From positions 186,001 through 250,000 of the forward strand of contig NZ_JAAOLX010000007.1 in the NCBI RefSeq assembly GCF_011601265.1: 64,000 nt of DNA, read 5' to 3'. Within the stretch, counting starts at the first letter, position 1; each line of letters begins with the position of its first letter. Shown here piece by piece: positions 25,062 to 34,531 of the stretch. Source of the DNA: Iodobacter violaceini. GTDB lineage: Bacteria; Pseudomonadota; Gammaproteobacteria; Burkholderiales; Chitinibacteraceae. The position numbers and the translations under genes were made by a program. A model generated the notes under the pieces. It had not been told where the DNA came from, searched no databases, and saw nothing but the letters and a program-made list of their open reading frames with translations.

Positions 25062-25515
25062 AAGGCTCCCAAGTGCTGATTAACTTCCAGATCTGGCCTG
25101 GCTCTGTTGCTGCCAGCAAGCTCTCCCGCAGGACTTTATCCGAGAATAACTGAGCAAGTTCTGACAAAATTTGCAGATGTAAATCAGTAGCGTGGGCCGG
25201 CACAAGCAATACAAACACTAAAGAAACAGGCTTGCCATCAGGCGCATCATAAGGAATAGCTTCATTCAGGCGCACAAAAGCACCTGTCGCTTCTTTTAAT
25301 CCTTTAATCCGGCCATGCGGAATGGCAACACCCTGGCCCAAGCCTGTGGAGCCTAGTTTCTCACGGGCAAAAAGGCTGTCAAAAATAACGCTGCGGGCAA
25401 TACCGTGGCTATTTTCAAACAAAATACCGACTTGTTCGAAAATACGTTTTTTGCTGCCAACTTCCATATCAAGGAAGACATTTCCACTAGGCAGTATTTG
25501 GGCGATCAAGCTCAT
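25042..25515 (-). CDS. ptsN: Nitrogen-PTS EIIA component
   Basis: 157 aa, EIIA(Ntr). The phosphorylated histidine is in '[16 protein letters not shown]' at about residue 68, and the family pattern continues '[19 protein letters not shown]' and 'LAQLFSD'. The protein receives phosphate through the PTS-Ntr chain and regulates potassium and nitrogen-related processes by protein-protein contacts. First gene of the ptsN-hprK-rapZ unit; an intrinsic terminator separates it from hpf upstream, so it probably has its own promoter in the 105-base gap. Confidence 0.96.
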   Translation of the reverse strand: MSLIAQILPSGNVFLDMEVGSKKRIFEQVGILFENSHGIARSVIFDSLFAREKLGSTGLGQGVAIPHGRIKGLKEATGAFVRLNEAIPYDAPDGKPVSLVFVLLVPAHATDLHLQILSELAQLFSDKVLRESLLAATEPGQIWKLISTWEPYATDFS

Positions 25516-25563
25516 TGTAGACAGACCAAAACAAGGACGACACCTATTGTAGCGCCGTCGTTT

Positions 25564-25600
25564 AAAAACAAAAACGGGAACCTGAGTATTCCGGTTCCCG
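25564..25600 (-). terminator. Rho-independent terminator between hpf and ptsN
   Basis: On the minus strand, CGGGAACC pairs with GGTTCCCG (25593-25600 with 25575-25582), followed by TTTTTGTTTT. It ends the kdsD-to-hpf direction transcripts before ptsN. Confidence 0.8.
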
Positions 25601-25620
25601 CTAAGATGAGAAATGTCGCT

Positions 25621-25947
25621 TTATTCAGCGGCAGGCTGGTGCTGTTTAATGGACTCGTTACGGTGATCCATCGATTTTTCTTTGTGTTTTACAACCTGTC
25701 GGTCCAGCTTATCAGCCAGTAAATCAATGGCTGCATACATATTCTCATCCGCTGCTTCTACATGGATATCGCGGCCGCGAACATGAACGGTGGCTTCAAC
25801 CTGATGTTGCAGTTTCTCCACGGAGAGGATGACATTAACGTCAATCACATTATCAAAGTGCCGGATGACCCTTTCCATTTTGCTGTTTACATACTCGCGG
25901 ATAGATGGGGTCACTTCAAGATGATGGCCACTGATATTCAAATTCAT
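25621..25947 (-). CDS. hpf: Ribosome hibernation promoting factor, short form
   Basis: 108 aa, the short HPF/YfiA type that binds the 30S decoding region in slow growth. Start 'MNLNISGHHLEVTPSIREYVNSKMERV' (in pieces), 'VEATVHVRGRDIHVEAADENMYAAIDLLADKLDRQV' pattern and basic tail 'KHKEKSMDHRN' are diagnostic. It lacks the long C-terminal dimerisation domain of Gram-positive HPF. Placed directly after rpoN (24-base gap), as in most proteobacteria, and followed by a terminator. Confidence 0.96.
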   Translation of the reverse strand: MNLNISGHHLEVTPSIREYVNSKMERVIRHFDNVIDVNVILSVEKLQHQVEATVHVRGRDIHVEAADENMYAAIDLLADKLDRQVVKHKEKSMDHRNESIKQHQPAAE

Positions 25948-25971
25948 AGGGTTACTCCTTCCGTTGGGGCC

Positions 25972-27345
25972 TTACAAACTTTTGCGCTGACTTACTGGGT
26001 AAATCTGCAACGCCTCACGGTATTTGGCAACTGTACGACGCGCTACCACAATACCCTGAGCGGATAATGCTTCTGCCAATACGCTATCACTTAAAGGTTT
26101 TTTCTTATCTTCTTGCTGCACCATCTGCCTGATCAATGCTTTGATCGCTGTAGCAGAACACTCTCCTCCGGCATCCGTATCCACATGGCTGCCAAAGAAA
26201 AACTTAAATTCATACAGGCCACGCGGTGTGAGCATATATTTTTGCGTGGTGACCCTGGAAATAGTCGACTCATGCAAATCCAGCTCTTCGGCGATGTCCC
26301 TGAGCACCAGGGGGCGCATCGCTACTTCACCGTGTTCAAAAAACGCCCGCTGCCGCTCTACAATTGCTGTTGCTACCCGCAAAATAGTATCAAACCGCTG
26401 CTGCACACTTTTTACCAGCCAGCGCGCTTCTTGTAACTCGCGTGCTAAATGCCCGCCATCGCCTTTTTGTAAGATATCTGCATAAAGGCGGTTCACCCGT
26501 AATTTTGGCATCGAAGCATCGTGTAATCTGACACGCCAGATGCCTCTAACTTTTTGCACAATCACATCAGGGCTTACATATCTGGGTGATGCTGCAGACC
26601 ATTGCGCACTCGGTCTGGGGTTTAAACTTACAATCAATTCTTGCGCAGCTTTTAACTCAGCATCCTCGCATTTAAAGGCTCGTTTAAGCTTAGTGTAGTC
26701 CCGTCCGGCTAATAAATCGAGCGAATTCTGGGCAATTTTTAACGCTAATTCTCTTGCGGCACTTGCAGGTTTCTGGCGTAGTTGTAAGCACAAACAATCT
26801 GCAGTATCCCTTGCCCCCACTCCTAACGGCTCTAAGTGCTGTAAGCGAATCAAAGCAATCTTTAAGTCATCAAGTTCGAGTTCATAATCCTGGATAAGTT
26901 CCTCTGGCAGCTGCGAAAAGACATCTTCTAAGGATTGAGCAAGAAAGCCTTCATCATCCAGTGCCTCAATCAGCATCATTAACAAGGATTTATCCCGGTG
27001 CGACAAGGGCAATAAGCCGGCTTGCTGCAAAAGATGCTCCCGCAAATCTAAATCACGGGCAATATTGCTGGCAGGGTCGAAATCTTCATCGTCATCCGAT
27101 CCGCCATGGCCCGTGCCTTCCCAGCGCAAACCATCGTCTTCACCCATTTCCCACTGAGGCTCGGGCTGCTCTGCCTCGCCTGCGGCAGCTTCCTCGCCCC
27201 GCTCCAGCAGCGGATTTTCACTTAAATACTGTTCAAGCTCTTGCTGAAACTCAAGGGTAGAAAGTTGCAGCAGCTTAATGGCCTGCTGCAACTGAGGAGT
27301 AAGATTAAGTTGCTGGGATAACCGCAGCTGCAGGGTTTGTTTCAT
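25972..27345 (-). CDS. rpoN: RNA polymerase sigma-54 factor
   Basis: 457 aa. Region I is the Gln/Leu-rich N-terminus 'LRLSQQLNLTPQLQQAIKLLQ', region II is an acidic linker ('MGEDDGLRWEG', 'SDDDEDFDP'), then the core-binding region, the helix-turn-helix 'LDLHESTISRVTTQKYM' and the RpoN box 'ARRTVAKYRE' near the C-terminus. It directs -24/-12 promoters with AAA+ activators. The start abuts the lptB stop, so it belongs to the lpt operon and is cotranscribed with hpf. Confidence 0.97.
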   Translation of the reverse strand: MKQTLQLRLSQQLNLTPQLQQAIKLLQLSTLEFQQELEQYLSENPLLERGEEAAAGEAEQPEPQWEMGEDDGLRWEGTGHGGSDDDEDFDPASNIARDLDLREHLLQQAGLLPLSHRDKSLLMMLIEALDDEGFLAQSLEDVFSQLPEELIQDYELELDDLKIALIRLQHLEPLGVGARDTADCLCLQLRQKPASAARELALKIAQNSLDLLAGRDYTKLKRAFKCEDAELKAAQELIVSLNPRPSAQWSAASPRYVSPDVIVQKVRGIWRVRLHDASMPKLRVNRLYADILQKGDGGHLARELQEARWLVKSVQQRFDTILRVATAIVERQRAFFEHGEVAMRPLVLRDIAEELDLHESTISRVTTQKYMLTPRGLYEFKFFFGSHVDTDAGGECSATAIKALIRQMVQQEDKKKPLSDSVLAEALSAQGIVVARRTVAKYREALQIYPVSQRKSL

Positions 27346-28071
27346 TTACATACGGAAATGTTCACCGAGATACACCCGACGCACACTTTCATTTTCAACA
27401 ATATCTTTCGGAGCACCTGACGCCATTACCGCACCTTCGGAAATGATGTAAGCGCGATCGCAAATACCAAGGGTTTCCCGCACATTGTGGTCAGTGATCA
27501 AAACACCGATTCCTCTTTGCTTTAAAAAACCAATAATACGTTGAATATCCATCACGGCAATCGGGTCTACCCCTGCAAATGGCTCATCAAGCAAGATAAA
27601 CCGCGGGTTAGCAGCCAAAGCTCTGGCAATTTCTACCCGGCGCCGCTCGCCCCCTGATAAACCCATTGCACCTGCATCGCGCAAATGTGCGATATGTAAA
27701 TCATGCAAAAGCTCATCTAAGCGGGCGTTCATTTCTTCGCGGTTTTTACAATGCAGTTCAAGCACCGCAGTGATATTTTGCGCCACTGTCATTTTACGAA
27801 AGATAGACGCTTCCTGAGGCAAATACCCCAAACCACGCCGCGCCCGCTGATGAATGGGTAAATGGCCAATATCCTCACCATCCAGCGTAATTCGCCCGCC
27901 ATTCATGGCCACGAGGCCAACAAGCATATAGAAACTGGTGGTTTTGCCTGCGCCGTTTGGGCCCAGCAAACCCACTACTTCACCACTGGATATCTCCATA
28001 GTGACATCACGCACTACGGTTCTTTTACCGTAACGTTTTTCCAGCTGTTCAGCACGTAAAGAGCTGGTCAT
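27346..28071 (-). CDS. lptB: LPS export ABC transporter ATP-binding protein
   Basis: 241 aa cytoplasmic ATPase of the LptB2FG machine that pulls LPS from the inner membrane. Walker A '[19 protein letters not shown]', Q-loop '[13 protein letters not shown]', signature '[16 protein letters not shown]', Walker B '[13 protein letters not shown]' and H-switch '[12 protein letters not shown]' are all intact. It overlaps lptA by 4 bases and abuts rpoN. Confidence 0.97.
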   Translation of the reverse strand: MTSSLRAEQLEKRYGKRTVVRDVTMEISSGEVVGLLGPNGAGKTTSFYMLVGLVAMNGGRITLDGEDIGHLPIHQRARRGLGYLPQEASIFRKMTVAQNITAVLELHCKNREEMNARLDELLHDLHIAHLRDAGAMGLSGGERRRVEIARALAANPRFILLDEPFAGVDPIAVMDIQRIIGFLKQRGIGVLITDHNVRETLGICDRAYIISEGAVMASGAPKDIVENESVRRVYLGEHFRM

Positions 28072-28571
28072 GGGGCTGGTGCCTTTTTCGGTGTAATCAC
28101 GATATTCACGCGCCCATTGCCTTCAGGCTTACTTTGCGCCTGATAGGCTTCATTGTTCAGATCATAGGTAATCAGATCACTATAAATTTGATCTTCACCA
28201 CGTTTGACCCATGCTTTGTCCATAAGTTTAAGAATGCCAGTATGACCATCGTAATCAAAGCGTTGCGCTTCGGCATCTACCCAGTCATTACCGCCATCCA
28301 TTTTCTGCCGGAAACGCACTGGTGCGCCGTTGCCTGCAACAAACTGGTTGCCCGCCTCATCCTGCCGCACAGTCAGCTTATCTGCACGGATACTGAGCGT
28401 GCCCTGAGTCAGCACCACATTTTTGGTGCAAACACTGGCCTGTGTTTTTTGATTCATTACACAATTTGCAGCTTCAATATTGATCTTTTTTTCGCGGTCT
28501 GCTTTTTCTGCATATGCAGAGCCTGCCAGCAACATGAGTAAAACAACTTTAACGGGTACGAATCGGCTCAT
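28068..28571 (-). CDS. lptA: Periplasmic LPS-transport bridge protein LptA
   Basis: 167 aa with a signal peptide ('[21 protein letters not shown]', cleaved near residue 21), then an OstA-like beta-jellyroll: '[15 protein letters not shown]', '[21 protein letters not shown]', '[11 protein letters not shown]', '[15 protein letters not shown]'. LptA polymerises between LptC and LptD to carry LPS across the periplasm. Start overlaps lptC by 23 bases; stop overlaps lptB by 4. Confidence 0.95.
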   Translation of the reverse strand: MSRFVPVKVVLLMLLAGSAYAEKADREKKINIEAANCVMNQKTQASVCTKNVVLTQGTLSIRADKLTVRQDEAGNQFVAGNGAPVRFRQKMDGGNDWVDAEAQRFDYDGHTGILKLMDKAWVKRGEDQIYSDLITYDLNNEAYQAQSKPEGNGRVNIVITPKKAPAP

Positions 28572-29127
28572 AGCTCATCCTGACTTTAGATTTAAGTTCC
28601 AGCGTTTCAGCCTTAGAATCAGCAATAAAACCAACTGACTCAATAACATACGTGCCCATTTTTGCAATTGCAGGCGCTTCAGAGCTTGCGAGACCAGCCT
28701 GTGGCAAGACATGCATATCGCGCCCATTAATGGTGAGCTCTGCCTGTGTGCCGCTTGCCGCTCTGACCATGGTTACTACACCGGGGAACCACACATCGCT
28801 CCCCTGATTCACTGATTTAGCCCGCTCACCATGTACATCCAGGCGGGGCTGATCCGGCGCGGTATAGCGCAGCTGCGGTTTTTCCAGCCACGTAATATCA
28901 CCTGCAGGTAAATGCGAAACATGAGCCGCCGTTAATAAAGACAAAGGCTGCCCGTTTTCTCCGAAACGCACAGCCGTAGCCTTATCAACCAGCATATCAG
29001 GCTGATCTGAATTAATTGCCACAGTTGAGCCGGGCAGACTTGCCGCTCTGTCCAGCAGCCAGGTCAGGCTGCCCAACAAAACAACAAGGGCCAAAGGCAG
29101 CAGGCGGGTTGTACCGGGCACTGCCAT
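28549..29127 (-). CDS. lptC: LPS export protein LptC
   Basis: 192 aa with one N-terminal membrane helix ('LLPLALVVLLGSLTWLLD') and a periplasmic jellyroll like LptA's ('DKATAVRFGENGQPLSLLTA', 'VHGERAKSVNQGSDVWFPG', 'VESVGFIADSKAETLELKSK'). Anchored partner of LptBFG that receives LPS. Linked to kdsC by a one-base TGATG overlap, supporting cotranslation. Confidence 0.93.
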   Translation of the reverse strand: MAVPGTTRLLPLALVVLLGSLTWLLDRAASLPGSTVAINSDQPDMLVDKATAVRFGENGQPLSLLTAAHVSHLPAGDITWLEKPQLRYTAPDQPRLDVHGERAKSVNQGSDVWFPGVVTMVRAASGTQAELTINGRDMHVLPQAGLASSEAPAIAKMGTYVIESVGFIADSKAETLELKSKVRMSYEPIRTR

Positions 29128-29642
29128 CAGGCGAGGTAAGGCGCCATGGCGGCATCAAGCGTGCCCTGAGCCTGCATCAGATACTCACACACTTCCCTGA
29201 CCGCTCCACGCCCGCCCGGGCTGCCCGTAATGTAATGCGCGTGCTTGCGTACCAGCTCCGGGGAATCAGGCACGGCTACGGCAAAGGCTACCCGACGCAT
29301 CACGGGGATATCAATGACATCGTCGCCCATATAACCACAGGCGTCTTTGCTCACACCCGCGGCCAGCAGCAACTCTTCGTAGCTGGCACGCTTATCGTGC
29401 GCCCCCTGATAGAGGTAATCAACGCCCAGATCTTTAGCCCGCTTTTCAACTAATTTTGAAGTACGGCCAGTAATAATGGCCAGTTTTACCCCGCTTGCGC
29501 GCAGCATTTTCAGCCCATGGCCATCTAATGAATTAAACGCCTTCAGCTCTTCACCGGCATCGGTGTAGTACAAACTGCCATCGGTCATTACGCCATCAAC
29601 GTCAAAAATCATTAAACGCACTGCTTTGGCCATATCGGTCAT
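29127..29642 (-). CDS. kdsC: 3-deoxy-D-manno-octulosonate 8-phosphate phosphatase
   Basis: 171 aa from ATG 29642. A HAD-family phosphatase that makes Kdo for the LPS inner core. Motif I 'MIFDVDGVMTDGSLYY' holds the catalytic Asp pair; 'LKAFNSLDGHGLKML' and 'LAIITGRTSKLVEKRAKDLG' follow; the C-terminal 'GYMGDDVIDIPVM' binds the metal. An extra 39 in-frame codons upstream look noncoding and are not included. About 170 bases separate it from kdsD. Confidence 0.96.
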   Translation of the reverse strand: MTDMAKAVRLMIFDVDGVMTDGSLYYTDAGEELKAFNSLDGHGLKMLRASGVKLAIITGRTSKLVEKRAKDLGVDYLYQGAHDKRASYEELLLAAGVSKDACGYMGDDVIDIPVMRRVAFAVAVPDSPELVRKHAHYITGSPGGRGAVREVCEYLMQAQGTLDAAMAPYLA

Positions 29643-29816
29643 TATTCTGTCTCTCAATATTTTTACTCGTAAGGTATTGCAAACAGTCACGGCAAAAAGC
29701 AGAAACGCGCATTTCATAAAGAGTAAATGAGGGCTTCCAGGGCTTTTTTCTATGTGCAATTAGCACAATGCCAGCCGCAACCAAAATATGCAGTCAGTTT
29801 GCAACAGCCTTCCATT

Positions 29817-30788
29817 TTAAACTACACGGGCACGCAGCAGGTCATGCATATTAATGGCACCAATCAGGCGGCCCGCCTCCAGCACCAGTAAGCCGTTGAC
29901 CCGGCGGGCATCCATTTGCTGCACAGCTTCAGCGGCCAGCTTGCTTGCCTCTATCGTGGCAGGCTTAAGCGTCATCACCACAGAAACACTGGTATCTCTC
30001 ACATCAACACCCAGATCAAGCGCGCGGCGCAAATCTCCATCGGTGAAAATGCCTGCCAATTTACCTTCAGCATCCACCACGGCGGTCATGCCCATGCCTT
30101 TTTTGCTGATTTCCAGCAGTGCATCACGCAGTAAAACATCCTGCTGCACCACGGGCAACTCATCACCGGTATGCATTAAATCACGGACCAGAACCAATAA
30201 GCGCCTGCCTAAACTGCCCCCCGGGTGCGAAAGCGCAAAATCTTCGGCCTGAAAACCACGCGCTTCCAGCAAAGCCACCGCCAGCGCATCACCCAGAGCA
30301 AGGGCTGCTGTTGTGCTGGCTGTAGGCGCCAGATTCAAGGGGCAGGCCTCCTGCGATACACCCGAATCAAGATGAACAGTCGCTTGCTTACTTAGAGTAG
30401 ATTCAGCATTCCCTGTCATGGCAATCAAAGGAATAGCCAAGCGTTTCAGACTGGGTAATAAAGCAATTACTTCATCACTTTCACCCGAGTTCGACAACGC
30501 CAGCACCACATCACTGCGGGTAATCATACCCAAATCACCATGAGCGGCTTCGGAAGGATGGACAAAAAAAGCAGGTGTGCCGGTACTTGCCATGGTGGCA
30601 GCAATTTTTTTGGCAATATGCCCCGATTTGCCAATGCCAATCACGATGACCCGCCCATGGCAGGAAAGAATCAGCTCGCACGCTTTAACAAACTGATCAT
30701 TAATTCGCCCGGCCAGTGCGAAAACAGCTTCAGCCTCAACCCGCAGTACGCTGCGCGCGCACCCGAGGATAAATTCAGCATTTTTCAT
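29817..30788 (-). CDS. kdsD: Arabinose-5-phosphate isomerase
   Basis: 323 aa of the KpsF/GutQ/KdsD family: an N-terminal SIS domain ('GRVIVIGIGKSGHIAKKIAATMASTG', 'HPSEAAHGDLGMI', 'ALSNSGESDEV', read in pieces) and two C-terminal CBS domains ('VRDLMHTGDELPVV', 'GIFTDGDLRRALD', 'LKPATIEASKLAAEA', 'INMHDLLRARVV'). It converts ribulose-5-phosphate to arabinose-5-phosphate, the Kdo precursor. Beginning of the leftward Kdo/LPS-export/sigma-54 block. Confidence 0.96.
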   Translation of the reverse strand: MKNAEFILGCARSVLRVEAEAVFALAGRINDQFVKACELILSCHGRVIVIGIGKSGHIAKKIAATMASTGTPAFFVHPSEAAHGDLGMITRSDVVLALSNSGESDEVIALLPSLKRLAIPLIAMTGNAESTLSKQATVHLDSGVSQEACPLNLAPTASTTAALALGDALAVALLEARGFQAEDFALSHPGGSLGRRLLVLVRDLMHTGDELPVVQQDVLLRDALLEISKKGMGMTAVVDAEGKLAGIFTDGDLRRALDLGVDVRDTSVSVVMTLKPATIEASKLAAEAVQQMDARRVNGLLVLEAGRLIGAINMHDLLRARVV

Positions 30789-31150
30789 ATGCGCGAAAGT
30801 ATAAGAGAAGCAGCCCCTCTCCCGCCACCTGCGTCTGCTGGCAATATGCCAATCAGGATCAATAAATACGGTGGTTTATACGTTTAAGGACAATTTTCAA
30901 TAGAACTTCATAATAAAATCAGGCTAAGATCTGCAATGAGAAAACTATAAGTCACCTGCCATACTAAGAATTAATCTGTGGCAACAACACTACTCAGCTG
31001 ATTTGCACTATTGCCCATACCCGCCGCTTTGGCTGGCTAAGATGTGGAAAACCACCAGTACGGGATTCCCCCTTCAGCACACGAAAACAAACAGGCTGCC
31101 CGGATGTAATCCCCAGCATTTTGTCTGCAAGCGATAAACTTACTCTGCCT
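30789..31150. other. 362-base divergent intergenic region
   Basis: Separates kdsD (-) from the CPA2 antiporter (+), so promoters for both should lie here. I see AT-rich segments near 30870-30960 but no convincing -35/-10 pair, RNA gene or repeat. Confidence 0.5.
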
Positions 31151-33121
31151 ATGTCCATCCATCTGTCCTCTTTATTGCTCCTGCTTGCTGCTGCCGTTTT
31201 AACGGTTGTACTGTGCCGTCGCCTGAAGCTTCCCGCCATGCTGGGCTATCTGCTGGTGGGCTTACTGATTGGCCCGCACGCACTGGGCTTTATTGCCAGC
31301 AGTAATGAGGCAACACACCTTGCAGAGTTTGGTGTGGTGTTTCTGATGTTTACACTGGGGCTGGAATTCAACCTGGCGCGCCTGAATGCAATGCGCCGCA
31401 TTGTATTTGGCCTGGGGCTGATGCAAGTCAGTGCCATGCTGCTCACCGTGATGGGGATTTGCTTTTTTGCAGGCATGGATTGGAAAGTGGGGCTGGCCCT
31501 GGGGGGCGTGCTCTCTATGTCATCCACCGCCATGGCATCCAAACTGCTGGCCGACCGTAACGAGCTGCACTCTCCGCACGGGCAAAACGCGATCGGCATT
31601 TTGCTGTTTCAAGACTTAGCCGTTGTGCCCTTTCTGGTCATGATTCCGGTGCTTAGCCTGCCCGGCAGCGAGCTGCTGATGGCGCTTGGGCTGGCGGCGG
31701 TAAAGATTCTGGTCGTCTTATTGGTTTTGCTCTACTTCGGGCAAAAGCTGATGCGTCCCTGGTTTAATATTGTGGCCAGACAGCACTCCAGCGAGCTGTT
31801 TATGCTTAACCTGCTCCTTGTTACGCTGGGCATTGCCTGGATCACTGAGCTGGCCGGTTTGTCTCTTGCCCTCGGGGCATTTCTGGCAGGCATGCTGATT
31901 GCCGAAACAGATTTTCGCTATCAGGTTGAGGACGACGTACGCCCTTTCCGGGACTTGCTGCTCGGGCTGTTTTTTGTCACGGTAGGGATGAATTTAGATT
32001 ACACGGTACTGCTTGCCCAATGGTGGCGGGTGCTGCTGGTGCTGTCTCTGCTGGGGCCGGGAAAAATCTTAATGATTGCCGCGCTCTCCCGCTTGTTTGG
32101 CAGCACACCCGGTGCAGCATGGCGCACGGGCTTTACGATAGGCCAGGGCGGCGAATTTGCTTTTGTTATGCTGGCTTTAGCCTCGAAAAGCGCCCTGTTG
32201 TCTGAAGATATTTTACAAACCACCATTGCCGGCATTGTTTTATCCATGCTGATTACGCCATTTTTAATTCAGCACTCGGATAAATTAGTGCTGCGTCTTG
32301 CGCGTTCAGAATGGATGAACTTAGCGGCCAATCTGCACCAGATTGCCGTACGCAGCATGCAGCAGCACGGCCATGTTATTTTGTGCGGCTATGGCCGCAG
32401 CGGCCAGTCTTTAGCCCGGGTTTTAAGCCAGGAAAACATTGGTTTTTTTGCGCTGGATTTAGACCCGGACATGGTGCGTGAAGCCTCTGCCGCCGGAGAT
32501 TCCGTGGTTTATGGCGATGCAGCCAAGCGGGAAGTACTAATTGCTGCAGGCTTAATGCGGGCCAGCGCCATTGTGGTCACCTACGCCGAAACCCATTCGG
32601 CCATGCAAATTTTAGAAATCGTGCACTCAATCCGTCCGGAGCTGCCCGTTGTTATCCGTACCCAGGACGACAGCGATATCGATCAGCTCAAAAATGCCGG
32701 GGCCACCGAAGTAGTCGCCGAGATCATGGAGGGCAGCCTGATGCTGGCCTCGCACACCCTGATGCTGCTTGGCGTCCCTTTAAACAAAGTGGTCCACCGC
32801 GTACGCGAAGTACGGGAAGCACGCTACCAGCTGCTGCGAGGTTTTTATCGTGGCGTAAGCGAAGACGCTGACGACAGCGAACGCCCGCAGCCGCGCTTAC
32901 ACACCATCTACCTTGCCAATGATGCTGCGGCCGTGGGCCAGCATCTGGGCGAGCTGAAACTCGAAAACCTGAATATTGAAGTTCGCAGCGTACGCCGCCG
33001 CAATATGCCCCCCACACAGCCCGATGCCAGTTTTGAATTACACGCCGGGGATATTCTGGTGATTTTAGGAGAAAGCGATAATCTGGCCGCGGCCGAAATG
33101 CGTTTGCTGCAGGGTAATTAA
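31151..33121 (+). CDS. CPA2 family monovalent cation/proton antiporter (Kef/YbaL type)
   Basis: 656 aa from ATG 31151. N-terminal about 380 residues form a 12-13-helix Na+/H+ exchanger domain ('LPAMLGYLLVGLLIGPHALG', 'FLMFTLGLEFNLARL', 'LALGAFLAGMLIAETDFRYQ', 'GQGGEFAFVMLAL'). Then an RCK/TrkA-N nucleotide-binding domain ('HVILCGYGRSGQSLARVLSQ', 'DLDPDMVREASAAGDSVVYGDA') and a C-terminal TrkA-C domain ending 'GDILVILGESDNL'. Such systems export K+ or Na+ under electrophile or osmotic stress. A TTG 10 codons upstream is an alternative start; the ribosome site is weak. Confidence 0.92.
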   Translation: MSIHLSSLLLLLAAAVLTVVLCRRLKLPAMLGYLLVGLLIGPHALGFIASSNEATHLAEFGVVFLMFTLGLEFNLARLNAMRRIVFGLGLMQVSAMLLTVMGICFFAGMDWKVGLALGGVLSMSSTAMASKLLADRNELHSPHGQNAIGILLFQDLAVVPFLVMIPVLSLPGSELLMALGLAAVKILVVLLVLLYFGQKLMRPWFNIVARQHSSELFMLNLLLVTLGIAWITELAGLSLALGAFLAGMLIAETDFRYQVEDDVRPFRDLLLGLFFVTVGMNLDYTVLLAQWWRVLLVLSLLGPGKILMIAALSRLFGSTPGAAWRTGFTIGQGGEFAFVMLALASKSALLSEDILQTTIAGIVLSMLITPFLIQHSDKLVLRLARSEWMNLAANLHQIAVRSMQQHGHVILCGYGRSGQSLARVLSQENIGFFALDLDPDMVREASAAGDSVVYGDAAKREVLIAAGLMRASAIVVTYAETHSAMQILEIVHSIRPELPVVIRTQDDSDIDQLKNAGATEVVAEIMEGSLMLASHTLMLLGVPLNKVVHRVREVREARYQLLRGFYRGVSEDADDSERPQPRLHTIYLANDAAAVGQHLGELKLENLNIEVRSVRRRNMPPTQPDASFELHAGDILVILGESDNLAAAEMRLLQGN

Positions 33122-33297
33122 ATAATCATAAATGCTTAATATACAGCAGGTTACACCACAAAAAAATTTGACTTACACAAAAAGAAAGCTGACCATGGGC
33201 GCCCGCACTTCTGCTTTACAAAAGCAGAAATGCAAAGCCTGGTGGCGGACTAAAACACCATTTAGGCCGCTGCTGCATCCTTTCCAAGGAGGTCTGT

Positions 33298-34482
33298 ATG
33301 CGTCGTCATCGCCTTACCCTGCTTGCCTTTCTCTCTGCCACTCTATTCAGCCAGGCCCCGGCGGCTGAAATCCCCCCAGAGCTGCAAAAAGCGGCCAGCA
33401 ACGCCATGCTGCTACAGCTGCAGCCCCCTACCCAGCAGGGTGTTCTGATCGAAATCCAGAAATCACTCGCTGATCCGCGCTGGATACTTGGCAGCGCCAC
33501 CCTGATCCTGCCCTCGCACCTGGATGAAGTTCCTGAAACCCGCTTCTTTATGGCGCAATTCACCGCGAATAACTGGCAGGTGGCCATTGAAGGCAGCGCA
33601 GAATATGCACAGCTTCTGGAGCAAGCGCCAGGCGCTCTTTTTGCCCCCAATGAAAGAAAAATTTTGCTGCAAGCCCACAGTGTTAATCAGCGGCTAAAAC
33701 GCAATGCACCGCTGGCAGAAATACAAACAGGCCTTGGCCTGCCATGGGCAGAAGGCAGTGCATGGCGGCTGACAGGCGGGCCACACGGCGACGATCAAAC
33801 CAGCCGGCCTTTCAATTCCCTGGATTTTGCAGGGGGCAACGGCCGGGTACTCGCACCCCGCGACGGGCTGATTTATCAAAGCTGCCTGCGTAATGGCAGC
33901 GGGCTGATTACCCTTGTCCACGACAACGGCTTCAGCAGCAGCTATTACCATATGGAAAACCTGACTAATCTGAGCAATGGGGCAGCAGTCAGCAAAGGCA
34001 CTTATCTGGGGAAAATTGGCATGGGCCTGCCTTGCGGCGGTTCAACAACAGGGCCTCATGTCCACTTTGCCCTTAAACAAGGCAGCAATAAAACACCGGC
34101 CGATGGCAAAGTCATAGGTGGCTGGTTGTTCCGCGAAGGCAGCGCCCCCTATCAGGGCTACGCATCGCGTAATGGAAATCGCGTCAATGTTGGTGGCGAG
34201 CTGTATAACTTTGGCGGTGGTAACTCGCTGCCTTCTGGTGTGATTACGCCAAAAAGCGGTGACAGCTACGTTAATTTGCGCCAATCCCCCTCTCTAAGCG
34301 CCGCCATCACAGGAAGTTTGCAAAAAGGAGAAACGGCCTCAATTATTTGCAGCGCTCAGGGCGACTGGGTAGATGGCGTATGGGGACGCACCCGGCTCTG
34401 GAACCGCCTGACGGCAGGCAGCTGGATCAGCGATGGTTTTATTGATACCGGCAGCAATCAGGCCGTTGCACCTCCTTGCTGA
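33298..34482 (+). CDS. LasA-like secreted M23 metallopeptidase with C-terminal SH3-like domain
   Basis: 394 aa, preceded by a near-perfect AAGGAGGT ribosome site. Signal peptide at residues 1-23 ('LAFLSATLFSQAPAAE'), propeptide to about 150, then an M23A/LasA (beta-lytic) domain: zinc ligands H163 ('GGPHGDDQ') and D176 ('FNSLDFAGG'), catalytic H218 ('SSYYHMEN'), and H254-V-H256 ('TGPHVHFALK'). Residues about 320-394 resemble a bacterial SH3 domain ('YVNLRQSPSLSAAITGSL'). LasA enzymes cut glycyl bonds, including pentaglycine bridges of staphylococci. Probably secreted by the type II pathway. Ended by a strong terminator. Confidence 0.9.
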   Translation: MRRHRLTLLAFLSATLFSQAPAAEIPPELQKAASNAMLLQLQPPTQQGVLIEIQKSLADPRWILGSATLILPSHLDEVPETRFFMAQFTANNWQVAIEGSAEYAQLLEQAPGALFAPNERKILLQAHSVNQRLKRNAPLAEIQTGLGLPWAEGSAWRLTGGPHGDDQTSRPFNSLDFAGGNGRVLAPRDGLIYQSCLRNGSGLITLVHDNGFSSSYYHMENLTNLSNGAAVSKGTYLGKIGMGLPCGGSTTGPHVHFALKQGSNKTPADGKVIGGWLFREGSAPYQGYASRNGNRVNVGGELYNFGGGNSLPSGVITPKSGDSYVNLRQSPSLSAAITGSLQKGETASIICSAQGDWVDGVWGRTRLWNRLTAGSWISDGFIDTGSNQAVAPPC

Positions 34483-34488
34483 CAGCAT

Positions 34489-34520
34489 AAAAAAATCCAC
34501 GCCACGGCGTGGATTTTTTT
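34489..34520. terminator. Bidirectional terminator between lasA-like gene and degS-type gene
   Basis: AATCCACGCC and GGCGTGGATT form a stem flanked by A and T runs on both sides, so it can serve both converging genes. Confidence 0.9.
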
Positions 34521-34531
34521 CCCTGCAAAGC

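Noticed and set aside
30994-31239. Minus-strand frame of 81 codons overlapping the start of the CPA2 antiporter
   Set aside because: Most of it lies opposite the antiporter N-terminus and its leader. It shows no family features or convincing start.
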